DNA of 64,000 nt from an uncultured Candidatus Melainabacteria bacterium (GCA_934717745.1 CAKUZB010000006.1:62001-126000); one strand, 5' to 3'; shown: positions 51,163-59,538, counted from the stretch's first letter. Notes: generated by a model from the letters alone, not told the origin. Program-made: numbers and translations.

Positions 51163-51938
51163 TTTGTTTCAATAGACAGATTCATAAATTCAACGTCATC
51201 ATAATCAATATATGCCGTTTGCATTAGATTTCGACCTGTTTTAATCGTAATTTCATTGCTTTGACCAACTTTTATTAAATTTTTTGGAATTTTAATTCTT
51301 TGTCCGTCGCCATTTAATTGAATTTCAGCAATTTTTGCACCATTAAAAAAGACTTCAGGCGGACTTGCGTAGGCATAAGTAATATTATTTTGTCCCATAG
51401 AGCGAGCCATTTTTGTATCTATACCAATAATTGAACCTATTACAAGGTATGTATTGTTATTTGCAAAATCAATTTTTACTTTTTTTGTGTAAAAAGGTCC
51501 AATGCAATTAACCTTAAATTGACCGGCATTGGCAGATTGCTCAGAATAATTATTATCGCCGAGATGAAACATCTCGGTATCAATTATTAAATTCATCGGA
51601 TTATTTTTTTCAATACCAACAATCATTGGTTTTGAAGCAATTTTTTCGTTAATTGTTAAAGAAAACGGTCTATAACCGTCTTTTTCTACAGATAAAATTG
51701 TAGCACCTGTAATATCTGCATTTAGATTAAAAGTACCGTTAGCATCAGTTTGAGCAATGTAATTTTTTTGAGGTAAAGTAACTTTTGCCCCTTGAATTGG
51801 AATATTTGTTTCAGCATCAACAATTCTATGAACTCCTAAAGAACCTTCTTTTGAAACATTTGCTTGCAATGTAGCAGAATTAACAGATAAATTGTTAAAT
51901 AGAATAAAACAAAATGATAAAAACAATAATTTTCTCAT
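51159..51938 (-). CDS. Secreted protein with a carboxypeptidase-regulatory-like domain
   Basis: 259 aa. Sec signal peptide (cleavage near VNSA, residue 22). Residues about 38-95 form a CarboxypepD_reg/transthyretin-like beta sandwich (RIVDAETNIPIQGAKVTLPQ, TDANGTFNLNADI, ILSVEKDGYRPFSL). The rest is a second beta-rich domain (NLIIDTEMFHLGDNNYS...NGAKIAEIQLNGDGQRIKIP...EITIKTGRNL) that could be carbohydrate-binding. GAGGGGG ribosome-binding site. Probably an envelope or extracellular structural protein. Confidence 0.72.
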   Translation of the reverse strand: MRKLLFLSFCFILFNNLSVNSATLQANVSKEGSLGVHRIVDAETNIPIQGAKVTLPQKNYIAQTDANGTFNLNADITGATILSVEKDGYRPFSLTINEKIASKPMIVGIEKNNPMNLIIDTEMFHLGDNNYSEQSANAGQFKVNCIGPFYTKKVKIDFANNNTYLVIGSIIGIDTKMARSMGQNNITYAYASPPEVFFNGAKIAEIQLNGDGQRIKIPKNLIKVGQSNEITIKTGRNLMQTAYIDYDDVEFMNLSIETN

Positions 51939-52064
51939 GCCTGCCCCCTCTTTTATCGTAATGTAAACCTTTTTTATAATTGAAAAAAGCGATTATAAGG
52001 GAGTTTTGGGGGCAATTGTAAGAAATTTAAAAATATGATTTGAAATTTAATATTTTTTTGCTAT

Positions 52065-52070
52065 TATAAT
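52065..52070 (+). promoter_or_regulatory. Promoter of the repeat/tRNA-Leu transcript
   Basis: TATAAT with TTGAAA at 52040-52045 (19-nt spacer). The nearest features downstream are the two repeats and tRNA-Leu, ending in a strong terminator at 52480, so a transcript of about 400 nt covering all of them is expected. Confidence 0.5.
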
Positions 52071-52121
52071 CTTACATTAGACCATAAATTACAATCGTTA
52101 GTAATTAAACGGTTTAAGCAT

Positions 52122-52240
52122 GCCGATGTGATGCAAGGCGACTTGAAAGGCTCCACGAAGTGGAAAGTGAGAGGAAGCCAAGTCCAATTAGACCAATTTC
52201 ATCACATTAGCAAAAACAACTGAATAACTTAAAAACACAT
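52122..52240 (+). repeat. tRNA-Leu-related structured repeat, copy 1
   Basis: 119 bp. Begins with the first 12 nt of the tRNA-Leu gene (GCCGATGTGATG). About 92 nt later comes CATCACATTAGC, which pairs with that start (one mismatch, one G-U). Inside are nested pairs GACTTG/CAAGTC, GGCT/AGCC and the hairpin TCCAC-GAA-GTGGA, so the unit folds as a long closed stem. Bases 52192-52207 can pair with all of tRNA-Leu nt 5-20 (one G-U). A 28-nt AT-rich tail ends the unit. Confidence 0.8.
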
Positions 52241-52360
52241 GCCGATGTGATGCAAGGCGACTCGAAAGGTTCCACGAAGTGGAAAGTGAGAGGAAGCCAA
52301 GTCAGATTAGACCAATTTCATCACATTAGCAAAAACAACTGAATAATTAAAAAAACACAT
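52241..52360 (+). repeat. tRNA-Leu-related structured repeat, copy 2
   Basis: 120 bp, about 95% identical to copy 1. It differs mainly by T/C changes in the GACTTG stem and GGCT stem and in a dinucleotide after the stem, so most pairs are kept. It ends exactly at the first base of tRNA-Leu, which acts as a third, different copy of the leading 12 bp. The tRNA-complementary segment is 52311-52326. Confidence 0.8.
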
Positions 52361-52444
52361 GCCGATGTGATGGAATTGGTAGACGTGCTAGACTCAAAAT
52401 CTTGTGAGGGCAACCTCGTGCCGGTTCGACCCCGGCCATCGGCA
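52361..52444 (+). tRNA. tRNA-Leu (anticodon CAA), CCA not encoded
   Basis: 84 nt class II tRNA. Acceptor GCCGATG/CATCGGC with discriminator A, D arm GGAATTGGTAGAC, anticodon loop CTCAAAA (anticodon CAA), a long variable arm (GTGAGGGCAACCTCGT), T arm CCGGTTCGACCCCGG. The 3' flank is AAT, so CCA must be added, unlike tRNA-Val in this window. Confidence 0.93.
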
Positions 52445-52449
52445 AATTA

Positions 52450-52480
52450 TCAAAACCACTCTTTAATAGAGTGGTTTTGA
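52450..52480 (+). terminator. Terminator of tRNA-Leu
   Basis: Perfect 13-bp stem TCAAAACCACTCT/AGAGTGGTTTTGA with loop TTAAT, 5 nt after the tRNA. Confidence 0.85.
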
Positions 52481-52495
52481 AATTAAATCAAAAAA

Positions 52496-52801
52496 ATGAA
52501 AAAACGAAAATATTTAAACGCATATTTATTAACACTTATAATTGTAATTACATGTTTAACAATCATTCCTAAATCTTTTGAATGGCTTATTGAAAATGCA
52601 CCTATATTAGTATTGTCAATTCTTGGGTTAATTATTCTTGCTATGATTGGGTTTCAAATTAAAAATAGAATTAAAGAATATAAAGAAAACCCAGAAGAAA
52701 CTGTTAAAAACCTCAAAAACAACCTAATTGGCGGACTAATCATATTTTTAGCGATAATTCTGTTCTTCGTAATAATACCTTATTTTATGATTTTTAGATA
52801 A
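52496..52801 (+). CDS. Small membrane protein
   Basis: 101 aa with three hydrophobic helices (NAYLLTLIIVITCLTIIPKS; APILVLSILGLIILAMIGFQ; LIGGLIIFLAIILFFVIIPY) separated by a basic/acidic loop (NRIKEYKENPEETVKNLKNN). Starts 16 bp after the tRNA-Leu terminator with no visible ribosome-binding site or promoter of its own, so expression may rely on read-through. Unknown function; similar in style to the small membrane proteins at 38.7-40.6 kb. Confidence 0.5.
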   Translation: MKKRKYLNAYLLTLIIVITCLTIIPKSFEWLIENAPILVLSILGLIILAMIGFQIKNRIKEYKENPEETVKNLKNNLIGGLIIFLAIILFFVIIPYFMIFR

Positions 52802-52833
52802 ATTTCTAATTAAAAATCCAGTTATTCTCGTTG

Positions 52834-52839
52834 TATAAT
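52834..52839 (+). promoter_or_regulatory. -10 box of the ClC gene, leaderless layout
   Basis: TATAAT, then ACTTTT, then ATG at 52846, with TTG in front. The 6-nt gap matches the other leaderless candidates. Confidence 0.65.
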
Positions 52840-52845
52840 ACTTTT

Positions 52846-54510
52846 ATGAAAAGTATTCATTTAATTTTTAACAACATTTTTAAAGAATTTTTTAAAAGCA
52901 AAATAATTTTGCAAGCATTACTTGTAGGTTTAATTTCAGGCTTTTTAGTTGTTTTATTTAAAATTTCTATAACTGAACTTTTTAATTTTATTCAAAAACA
53001 TACAGAAAATTTTAAAATTTTATTTCCAATAATAACTGCCTTCGGTGGTTTAATTTCCGGATATTTAGTTTGCAAATTTGCACCGGAAACAAAAGGTAGC
53101 GGAATTCCTTATGTAAAAGCAAGTTTACTACACCTTGGTAACCTTACTCGAGTACGAAGTATTTTTGTAAAATTCTTTGGCGGTATCGCATCAATCGGTA
53201 CCGGCATGTCCCTTGGTAGAGAAGGTCCAAGTGTACAATTAGGTGCAGGAAGCGGTGCATTAATAGGTAAACTTTTTAAATTAAGCGGAACAGACAAAGA
53301 CAAACTTATCTCTGCCGGTGCAGGAAGTGCAATTGCAGCAACTTTTAACGCACCCATTGCAGGTACAATTTTTGTTTTAGAAGAATTAATGCAAAAATTT
53401 AACTCCTCAATCCTTTTCCCTGTATTGATTTCAACAGTCGTTGCATCAAGTCTTGCAAGATTTTTACTGGGCAACAATACCTCTTTTTTAATACCGACAA
53501 TTGAAGCAAATACATCATTAAATATCCTTATATGTTTAATTGTTGGAATTTTAAGCGGATTTTTTGGAGTTTTATTTTCAAAACTAATTCACTTTAACAA
53601 TGATTTGTTTTCAAAACTAAAAGTAAAACCATACTTAAAACCAATGATTGCAGGATTTTTTACCGGAATTGTCGGTTTATTTTTACCTTTAGTTTTAGGT
53701 AGTGGAAACAGTAGTGTAGATATTTTACTTCAAAATAAAATACCTATAATCTTAGTAACACTGGTTTTTGCCTTTAAATTTTTTGTAACACCATTTTGTT
53801 TTGGTTCAGGTGCTGTTGGCGGAATATTCCTGCCAATGTTAATGTTAGGTGCATATTTAGGATACATCTGCGGATTTATTTCAAATCATTTTGGATTCGA
53901 AATTAATCTTGTTGCAATTTCCTTAATTGGAATGGCTTCTTTTTTATCGGCCGTTGCTCGAACTCCTATTACAGCAACTGTAATGGTTTTTGAAATGACC
54001 GGCGGTTATAATTTTATTTTACAAATTATGTTTGCTTGTGCAATTGCAGACGTAATAGCCGAAAAACTTCATCATAAACCTATTTACTCTGAATTAATCG
54101 TAAATCAAGCAAAAAATTCCGATTCCGCAAAACTTCTTGAAAACAAAAAAGTTTGGGAAATTATGCAAAAAGAAGTTAAAACAATATCACAAGATTTGTC
54201 TTTACAAGATGCACTAAACGAAATGAACAACATACAACACAGTTTTTGTCCCGTAGTAGACCCTACAAACAACTTAATCGGTGCTATTTTTAAAAACGAT
54301 ATAGAAGATGTTTTAATTAATTGCAAAAATAAAAATTTAAAAGTAAAAGATATTATGAACGTAAATATTATCACTGCTGAACCTGATTTAAACTTATACA
54401 CCCTTTATTTTAGGCTTCATTCAAACAATTGCGACAAAGCAATAGTAGTCGATAACAACAAAAAAATTCTCGGCATAATTTCACGATACGATATTCAAGA
54501 AATTTTGTAA
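52846..54510 (+). CDS. ClC-family chloride channel/antiporter with C-terminal CBS domains
   Basis: 554 aa from the ATG at 52846 (a TTG five codons upstream overlaps the -10). Selectivity-filter motifs: GSGIPYVKA near residue 84, GREGPSVQLGAGSG near 124 with the gating glutamate, and GSGAVGGIFLPML near 325. LEELMQKF near 177 holds a glutamate at the position used for protons in H+/Cl- exchangers, so an antiporter is more likely than a channel. A CBS pair (about residues 435-554: IMQKEVKTISQDLSLQDALN; DIMNVNIITAEP...IVVDNNKKILGIISRYDI) probably senses nucleotides. Monocistronic; leaderless-type start. Confidence 0.93.
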   Translation: MKSIHLIFNNIFKEFFKSKIILQALLVGLISGFLVVLFKISITELFNFIQKHTENFKILFPIITAFGGLISGYLVCKFAPETKGSGIPYVKASLLHLGNLTRVRSIFVKFFGGIASIGTGMSLGREGPSVQLGAGSGALIGKLFKLSGTDKDKLISAGAGSAIAATFNAPIAGTIFVLEELMQKFNSSILFPVLISTVVASSLARFLLGNNTSFLIPTIEANTSLNILICLIVGILSGFFGVLFSKLIHFNNDLFSKLKVKPYLKPMIAGFFTGIVGLFLPLVLGSGNSSVDILLQNKIPIILVTLVFAFKFFVTPFCFGSGAVGGIFLPMLMLGAYLGYICGFISNHFGFEINLVAISLIGMASFLSAVARTPITATVMVFEMTGGYNFILQIMFACAIADVIAEKLHHKPIYSELIVNQAKNSDSAKLLENKKVWEIMQKEVKTISQDLSLQDALNEMNNIQHSFCPVVDPTNNLIGAIFKNDIEDVLINCKNKNLKVKDIMNVNIITAEPDLNLYTLYFRLHSNNCDKAIVVDNNKKILGIISRYDIQEIL

Positions 54511-54627
54511 AAATTATATCTGTATTTTTGTAAAACTTAATATTACAATTGTAATAAATCCTTGTAATAAGCAATTTTACATGGTTTAATGTGTTTATAA
54601 AAAATATACATTGTAGAAGGAAATTAT

Positions 54628-56325
54628 ATGAGTATTAGTAAAATAAATTTCGGTTTACCGACTTTCAACCCCAAAAAAGAAAACAGTAATAAACCTTTAG
54701 CAAACTTGAATGAACCTATTCAAGATTCCTTTGTATCCTCTACAAAAAGTAAAAATAAAAATGATATAGAAAATGCAGCAAATGAAGTTGCTCAAATGAA
54801 AGACGCTGACGGCAATAAAAGATTTTCTGAGGCAGAAGTTACAGATTTCAAATTGGCAATGTCAGTAAACTGTATTGATGTTGATACAATCAAAACTTTT
54901 AAGGATAACACAAACTTTAACATGAACGATATGAAAAGTGTTCATGCAATGCGTAGTGATTTAAAAGACAACAAATTTTATGATAAGGTTAATGATGCAA
55001 TTGCAAAAATGCCAAATCAAAAACCTGACCATTTTGAACAAAATAAATTTGAACCTAAAAAAGAATTTTCATTACAAGTATCAAAACAAAATATGGACAA
55101 ATTAGATGAAGCCGTAAATAAAAATTACCCTTTAGGTTATTCATATAAATTTGATGCTAAAACAGGCGATGTTATTGCTAAAACAAGTCGTGATACAGAT
55201 TTTGACAAAGTAAACGATAAAGATGAGTTTATAATGAAATCAACAACAAAAGACCTTAAAAATAATACCGTAACAACAAAGAAAAGTTATTATGATAAAG
55301 ATGAACGTGATTTTGTTTTAGTTGAACAAAAAGTTGTTAAAAATGATAAAAACGGCAAAATGCTAAGAGAAGAAGTTACAACTCCGTCTGAAATTAAAGG
55401 TGCATTTGATGTTAAGTATACTTATGCAAATGGAAAAACAAAACAAATTTCAAAGGCGACTGTTGATAAAAAAACAGGTATTCAAACAATAAAAAAAGAT
55501 ATGAAGTCTGAAAACGGTACAAGAACTCAATTCTTGTACGAAGATGACCCTCAAGGCAACCGTATTGTAGATTATAAAATTACAGATAAAAACGGAAAAA
55601 TTTTAATGTCTAATTCTCAAAGTTTTGAAGTCGTAGACAAAAATCACTTTATCTCATCAAAAAATGGTTACAAATACGATATTACAACTGACGATGAAAA
55701 TTTAACAGTAAAAGATTTACACCACAATACAGAAACATCTATAAACTTCAAGAAAAAATGTAAAGGAAACAAAGATGAATTAATCAAGTTGTTGAAAAAA
55801 GTCCCTGGTGAAGAATTGTTTGAAACAGTTGATAGCATAAAAAAAATGACCGGTAAAAAAGACGTTTTAGAATCATATTTTAACCCCGTTACAAAAAACA
55901 TTAACATTGGTGATGACTTGTTTGTATTTTTACACGAATTAGGACACGCAAAAGATGCTCAAAGCCAAAAAGGATTTTTCAATAAACTTACAGGTAATGG
56001 CAGAATCTATACAAACAATGAAGATATTCAAAAAACATTCTTTAAAGAACGTGAAACATTTAATAAATATCATTCTGATGAAGAAAGAAATATTGTAGAC
56101 TATTTTATTCAAGCAAAAGGACACTATCAAGGTGAATTAGGAGGCTTGGCAGAGGTAGTTGCAGAAACAAATGCCGTTACAAACACATTTACAGACGGCA
56201 AAATCAGTTGTTTAGGTTCAAGAGCACAATATTTACAACAACACTTTCCGGAAACAATTGCAAAAATCAGAGATGCAATGAATTGGAAAGATGATATTGC
56301 GGCAATTGAATACTATGGAACATAA
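54628..56325 (+). CDS. HELGH zinc-metalloprotease-like protein (tandem copy B1)
   Basis: 565 aa. Zinc site LHELGHAKD with the first His at residue 436; about 68 residues later LAEVVAETNA could give the third ligand. A central beta-rich part has TQFLYEDDPQGNRIVDYKIT. N-terminus: MSISKINFGLPTF and then LNEPIQDSFVSS, without a signal peptide; ends AIEYYGT. First of three tandem genes; GAAGG ribosome-binding site. Putative protease of unknown export route; the repeated YD-like middle may bind ligands. Confidence 0.72.
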   Translation: MSISKINFGLPTFNPKKENSNKPLANLNEPIQDSFVSSTKSKNKNDIENAANEVAQMKDADGNKRFSEAEVTDFKLAMSVNCIDVDTIKTFKDNTNFNMNDMKSVHAMRSDLKDNKFYDKVNDAIAKMPNQKPDHFEQNKFEPKKEFSLQVSKQNMDKLDEAVNKNYPLGYSYKFDAKTGDVIAKTSRDTDFDKVNDKDEFIMKSTTKDLKNNTVTTKKSYYDKDERDFVLVEQKVVKNDKNGKMLREEVTTPSEIKGAFDVKYTYANGKTKQISKATVDKKTGIQTIKKDMKSENGTRTQFLYEDDPQGNRIVDYKITDKNGKILMSNSQSFEVVDKNHFISSKNGYKYDITTDDENLTVKDLHHNTETSINFKKKCKGNKDELIKLLKKVPGEELFETVDSIKKMTGKKDVLESYFNPVTKNINIGDDLFVFLHELGHAKDAQSQKGFFNKLTGNGRIYTNNEDIQKTFFKERETFNKYHSDEERNIVDYFIQAKGHYQGELGGLAEVVAETNAVTNTFTDGKISCLGSRAQYLQQHFPETIAKIRDAMNWKDDIAAIEYYGT

Positions 56326-56346
56326 AAATAAAAAAAAGGAAATAAA

Positions 56347-56444
56347 ATGAAAACTCCAAAAATAACTTTTGGATTACCAAAAATTAATTTTTCAGGAACA
56401 AAAATAAATAAACCCTTTGCAAACTTGAATGAACCTATTCAAGA
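56347..56444 (+). repeat. 98-bp perfect direct repeat at the 5' end of tandem genes B2 and B3
   Basis: Identical to 58011-58108. It spans codons 1-32 plus 2 bp, with the ribosome-binding region in front also nearly identical. Beyond it the two genes drop to paralog-level similarity at once. Confidence 0.85.
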
Positions 56445-57981
56445 CACTTTTGTATCGTCTAAAAGAAATCAAAAAACTGCAAAATCTAAAGAAGAAGATT
56501 ATGTACAAATAGTTTCTGAAATGAAAACTGCTGACGGAAAACCAAGATTTTCTAAAAAAGAAGTTAATGATTTTAAAATTTCTTGTGCAACAAAAGTTTT
56601 GGATTTTGATACTGTAAATGCTTTCAAAGACAATACTGAATTTCCTATGTCTAGTATGAAAGCCGTTTATAAAATGGGGAAAGAGTTACAAGATGACAAG
56701 TTTAATGAAAAAGTTTTAAACGCAATATCTAAATTACCACAAGGTGTAGAAGCGAAAGAATTTAAACAAAATGAATACGAACCAGAAAAAGAATTTACAC
56801 TAGATTGTAGTTACAAAGGAAAATTTAAGTTTGACGTTAAAAATACTGAAATAATCGCAAAAACTTCGTATGATTTTGGAAGTTCACAAGCCGACACAAA
56901 AAAAGAGGTTGATTATAGAAATAACACCGTTACAACCATAAAACAACGTTACGACTTTGACAGAATGAAATACAAAATTCTTGAGCAAACTATTGTTAAA
57001 AACGATAAAAACGGTAATATGTTACGTGAAGAAAAAATGATACCTTCTGAAATTGAAGGTTTGCACGATATAAAATATACTTACGCAAACGGCAAAACAA
57101 AAGATGTTGTAAAAGCAACAGTTGACAAAAAAACAGGTATTCAAACAATTAAAAAAGATATGAAATCGGCAAACGGCACAAGAACTCAATTCTTGTACGA
57201 AGATGATCCTCAAGGTAACCGTATTATTGATTACAAAATTACCGATAAAAACGGCAAAATTTTGATGAAAAATTCGCTAAGTTTTGAAGTTGTTAGTGAT
57301 AACCACTTTATTTCATCAAAAAATGGTTACAAATACGACATTTCAACAGATGACAAAAAACTTACCGTAAAAGATTTGCACCACAACAGAGAAGTTTCTC
57401 TTGATTTTGAAAAGAAATTTGAAGGCGATAAGAAAAGTTTAATTAATCTTATGAAAAAAGTCCCTGGGGAAGAACTTTTTGAAACAGTTGAAAATATAAG
57501 TAAGATGAAAAGCACTGATGAAATTTATCAAGCAGGATTTTCTCCGGTATCAAAAGAAGTTTCTATAATGGATAATTTGTTTGTATTTTTACACGAGTTA
57601 GGACACGCAAAAGATGCTCAAAAACAAAAAACATATAAAGAAAAACTTTTAGGTGAAAATAAAATGTTTACCGGAAACAAAGATATTCGAGAAACATACC
57701 TGAGAGAACGTGAAACATTTAATAAATATCACGCAGATGAAGAACGTAATCACGTTTCATACTTTACACAAGCGAAAGGTCATTATGGCGGTAAATGGGG
57801 CGGATTAGCAGAAGTAGTTGCAGAAACAAATGCAATCACAAACACTTTTTCTGACGGAAAAGTTTCTCTAGGTGTGCGTGCTCAATACTTGCAACAACAC
57901 TTTCCGGAAACAATTGCAAAAATCCAAGATGCAATGAATTGGAAAGACGACCTTGATGCGATAGAATACTACGGAACATAA
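56347..57981 (+). CDS. HELGH zinc-metalloprotease-like protein (tandem copy B2)
   Basis: 544 aa paralog, 21 bp after B1. HELGHAKD starts at residue 416, then LAEVVAETNA, and the protein again ends AIEYYGT. It carries the same beta-rich block (TQFLYEDDPQGNRIIDYKIT). The first 98 bp, coding for an N-terminus with KITFGLPKINFSG and NEPIQD, are identical to those of B3, whereas the rest has diverged. Ribosome-binding site AAAGGAAA. Confidence 0.72.
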   Translation: MKTPKITFGLPKINFSGTKINKPFANLNEPIQDTFVSSKRNQKTAKSKEEDYVQIVSEMKTADGKPRFSKKEVNDFKISCATKVLDFDTVNAFKDNTEFPMSSMKAVYKMGKELQDDKFNEKVLNAISKLPQGVEAKEFKQNEYEPEKEFTLDCSYKGKFKFDVKNTEIIAKTSYDFGSSQADTKKEVDYRNNTVTTIKQRYDFDRMKYKILEQTIVKNDKNGNMLREEKMIPSEIEGLHDIKYTYANGKTKDVVKATVDKKTGIQTIKKDMKSANGTRTQFLYEDDPQGNRIIDYKITDKNGKILMKNSLSFEVVSDNHFISSKNGYKYDISTDDKKLTVKDLHHNREVSLDFEKKFEGDKKSLINLMKKVPGEELFETVENISKMKSTDEIYQAGFSPVSKEVSIMDNLFVFLHELGHAKDAQKQKTYKEKLLGENKMFTGNKDIRETYLRERETFNKYHADEERNHVSYFTQAKGHYGGKWGGLAEVVAETNAITNTFSDGKVSLGVRAQYLQQHFPETIAKIQDAMNWKDDLDAIEYYGT

Positions 57982-58010
57982 AAATAAAAAAAAAGGAAAA
58001 AGGAAATAAA

Positions 58011-58108
58011 ATGAAAACTCCAAAAATAACTTTTGGATTACCAAAAATTAATTTTTCAGGAACAAAAATAAATAAACCCTTTGCAAACTTGAATGAACCT
58101 ATTCAAGA
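58011..58108 (+). repeat. 98-bp perfect direct repeat, second copy
   Basis: Partner of 56347-56444; starts at the ATG of copy B3. Confidence 0.85.
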
Positions 58109-59537
58109 TGCTTTTGTGTCAACGACTAATCAAAAATATCATGCATTAATTTATAAAGACATTTACGAAATGGGACAAGATGTTGAAGACAAAAAGTTCT
58201 CAAATAAAGTAAAAATGGCTATTTCAAAACTTCCAAGTGATGCTTATCCGACAAAATTTGAACAAAACAAATTTGAACCTAAAAAAGAATTTTCTTTAAT
58301 TTGTGCAAAAAGAGGTATGGAAAATCCGGAAATGGTTGTAAATCTTATAAAACCTGTTGGCGACATTTATACTTTTGATGCCAAAACTTCAGATATGATT
58401 TCAAAAACCCAACGTGAAGTAAAAGAAACAAAAGATAATAAAACTGCAATTGTTATCACAAAAACTGAAGATTATAGAAATAATACAGTTATAACTAAAA
58501 ATGAAACATTTGATTATAAATCAAATGATTTTATTTTGAATGAACAAATTGTTGTAAAAAAAGATAAAAACGGCAAAATGCTTAGAGAAGAAAAAATGAC
58601 CCCTTCTCAAATTAAAGGTATGTATGATATTACATACACTTACGCAAACGGAACAACCAAAAATATTGCAAAATCAACTATCGATAGTAAAACAGGAATA
58701 AAAACCATAAAAAAAGATATGAAATCTGAAGATGGTACAAGAACTCAATTTTTATACGAAGATGACCCGCAAGGAAATAGAATTATTGACTACAAAATTA
58801 CTGATAAAAATGGGAATGTCTTAATGAAAAATTCTCAATCTTTTGAAGTTATAGATGATAATAATTTTATTTCATCAAAAAATAACAAAAAATATGAAAT
58901 TAAAACAGAAGGTAAAATATTAAAAGTAAAAGATTTGTACAATCAAAACGAAACTTCAATCAATTTCAATACAAAATGTTTTTGGAAACGAAATACAGTT
59001 ATTGAAGCCTTAAAAAAAATTCCGGGAGATGAACTTTTTGAAACAGTTTATAGCATAAACCATTTTCAAGGTATAAAAGACCCTTTGGATTCTAGTTTTA
59101 GCCCAATGTCAAAAAATGTTAAAGTCGGCAATGATATGTTCGTATTTTTACACGAATTAGGACACGCAAAAGATGCTCAAACTCAAAAAGGATTCTTTGG
59201 TTTGTTAAAAGATAGAAGATACACTGACAACGAAAATATCAGAAAAGAATTCTTTGAAGAACGAAAAAATTTCAATAAATATCATTCAGATATTGAAAGA
59301 GAAAATCCTCAATATTTTATACAAGCAAAAGGTCATTACAATGGAGTGCTTGGCGGTTTGATGGAGGTTGTAGCAGAAACAAATGCACTTACAAATACTT
59401 ATACCGATGAAAAAATTCAAACTCTAAGTCCCAGAACTCATTATTTACAACAATATTTTCCAAAAACTATTTCTGCAATATGCAACGAAATGAGTTTAAA
59501 AGATGAAATTGATGCAATTGAATATTACGGAACATAA
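58011..59537 (+). CDS. HELGH zinc-metalloprotease-like protein (tandem copy B3)
   Basis: 508 aa, the shortest copy: it lacks about 45 residues that follow the N-terminal tag in B1 and B2. HELGHAKD at residues 381-388, then LMEVVAETNA, C-terminus AIEYYGT. The block TQFLYEDDPQGNRIIDYKIT is retained, so the catalytic and recognition parts are conserved. The start and first 98 bp are copies of B2. Convergent with the small secreted-protein operon, 1 bp between stops. Confidence 0.72.
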   Translation: MKTPKITFGLPKINFSGTKINKPFANLNEPIQDAFVSTTNQKYHALIYKDIYEMGQDVEDKKFSNKVKMAISKLPSDAYPTKFEQNKFEPKKEFSLICAKRGMENPEMVVNLIKPVGDIYTFDAKTSDMISKTQREVKETKDNKTAIVITKTEDYRNNTVITKNETFDYKSNDFILNEQIVVKKDKNGKMLREEKMTPSQIKGMYDITYTYANGTTKNIAKSTIDSKTGIKTIKKDMKSEDGTRTQFLYEDDPQGNRIIDYKITDKNGNVLMKNSQSFEVIDDNNFISSKNNKKYEIKTEGKILKVKDLYNQNETSINFNTKCFWKRNTVIEALKKIPGDELFETVYSINHFQGIKDPLDSSFSPMSKNVKVGNDMFVFLHELGHAKDAQTQKGFFGLLKDRRYTDNENIRKEFFEERKNFNKYHSDIERENPQYFIQAKGHYNGVLGGLMEVVAETNALTNTYTDEKIQTLSPRTHYLQQYFPKTISAICNEMSLKDEIDAIEYYGT

Positions 59538-59538
59538 T

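Larger units (their letters stand above)
51939..52360. other. 422-bp gap with a promoter and two tRNA-Leu-related tandem repeats
   Basis: After a short 5' flank of the secreted-protein gene there is a TATAAT promoter (52065-52070), an AATTAC/GTAATT hairpin (about 52087-52106) and two 119/120-bp repeats that run up to the first base of tRNA-Leu. No reading frame. Confidence 0.7.

Noticed and set aside
52122..52360. CRISPR array
   Set aside because: Only two long copies with no spacers and no cas genes; the units are tRNA-related structured repeats.
52831..52845. Upstream TTG start for the ClC gene
   Set aside because: It lies within the promoter -10 region; the ATG at 52846 fits the 6-nt leaderless pattern and family length.
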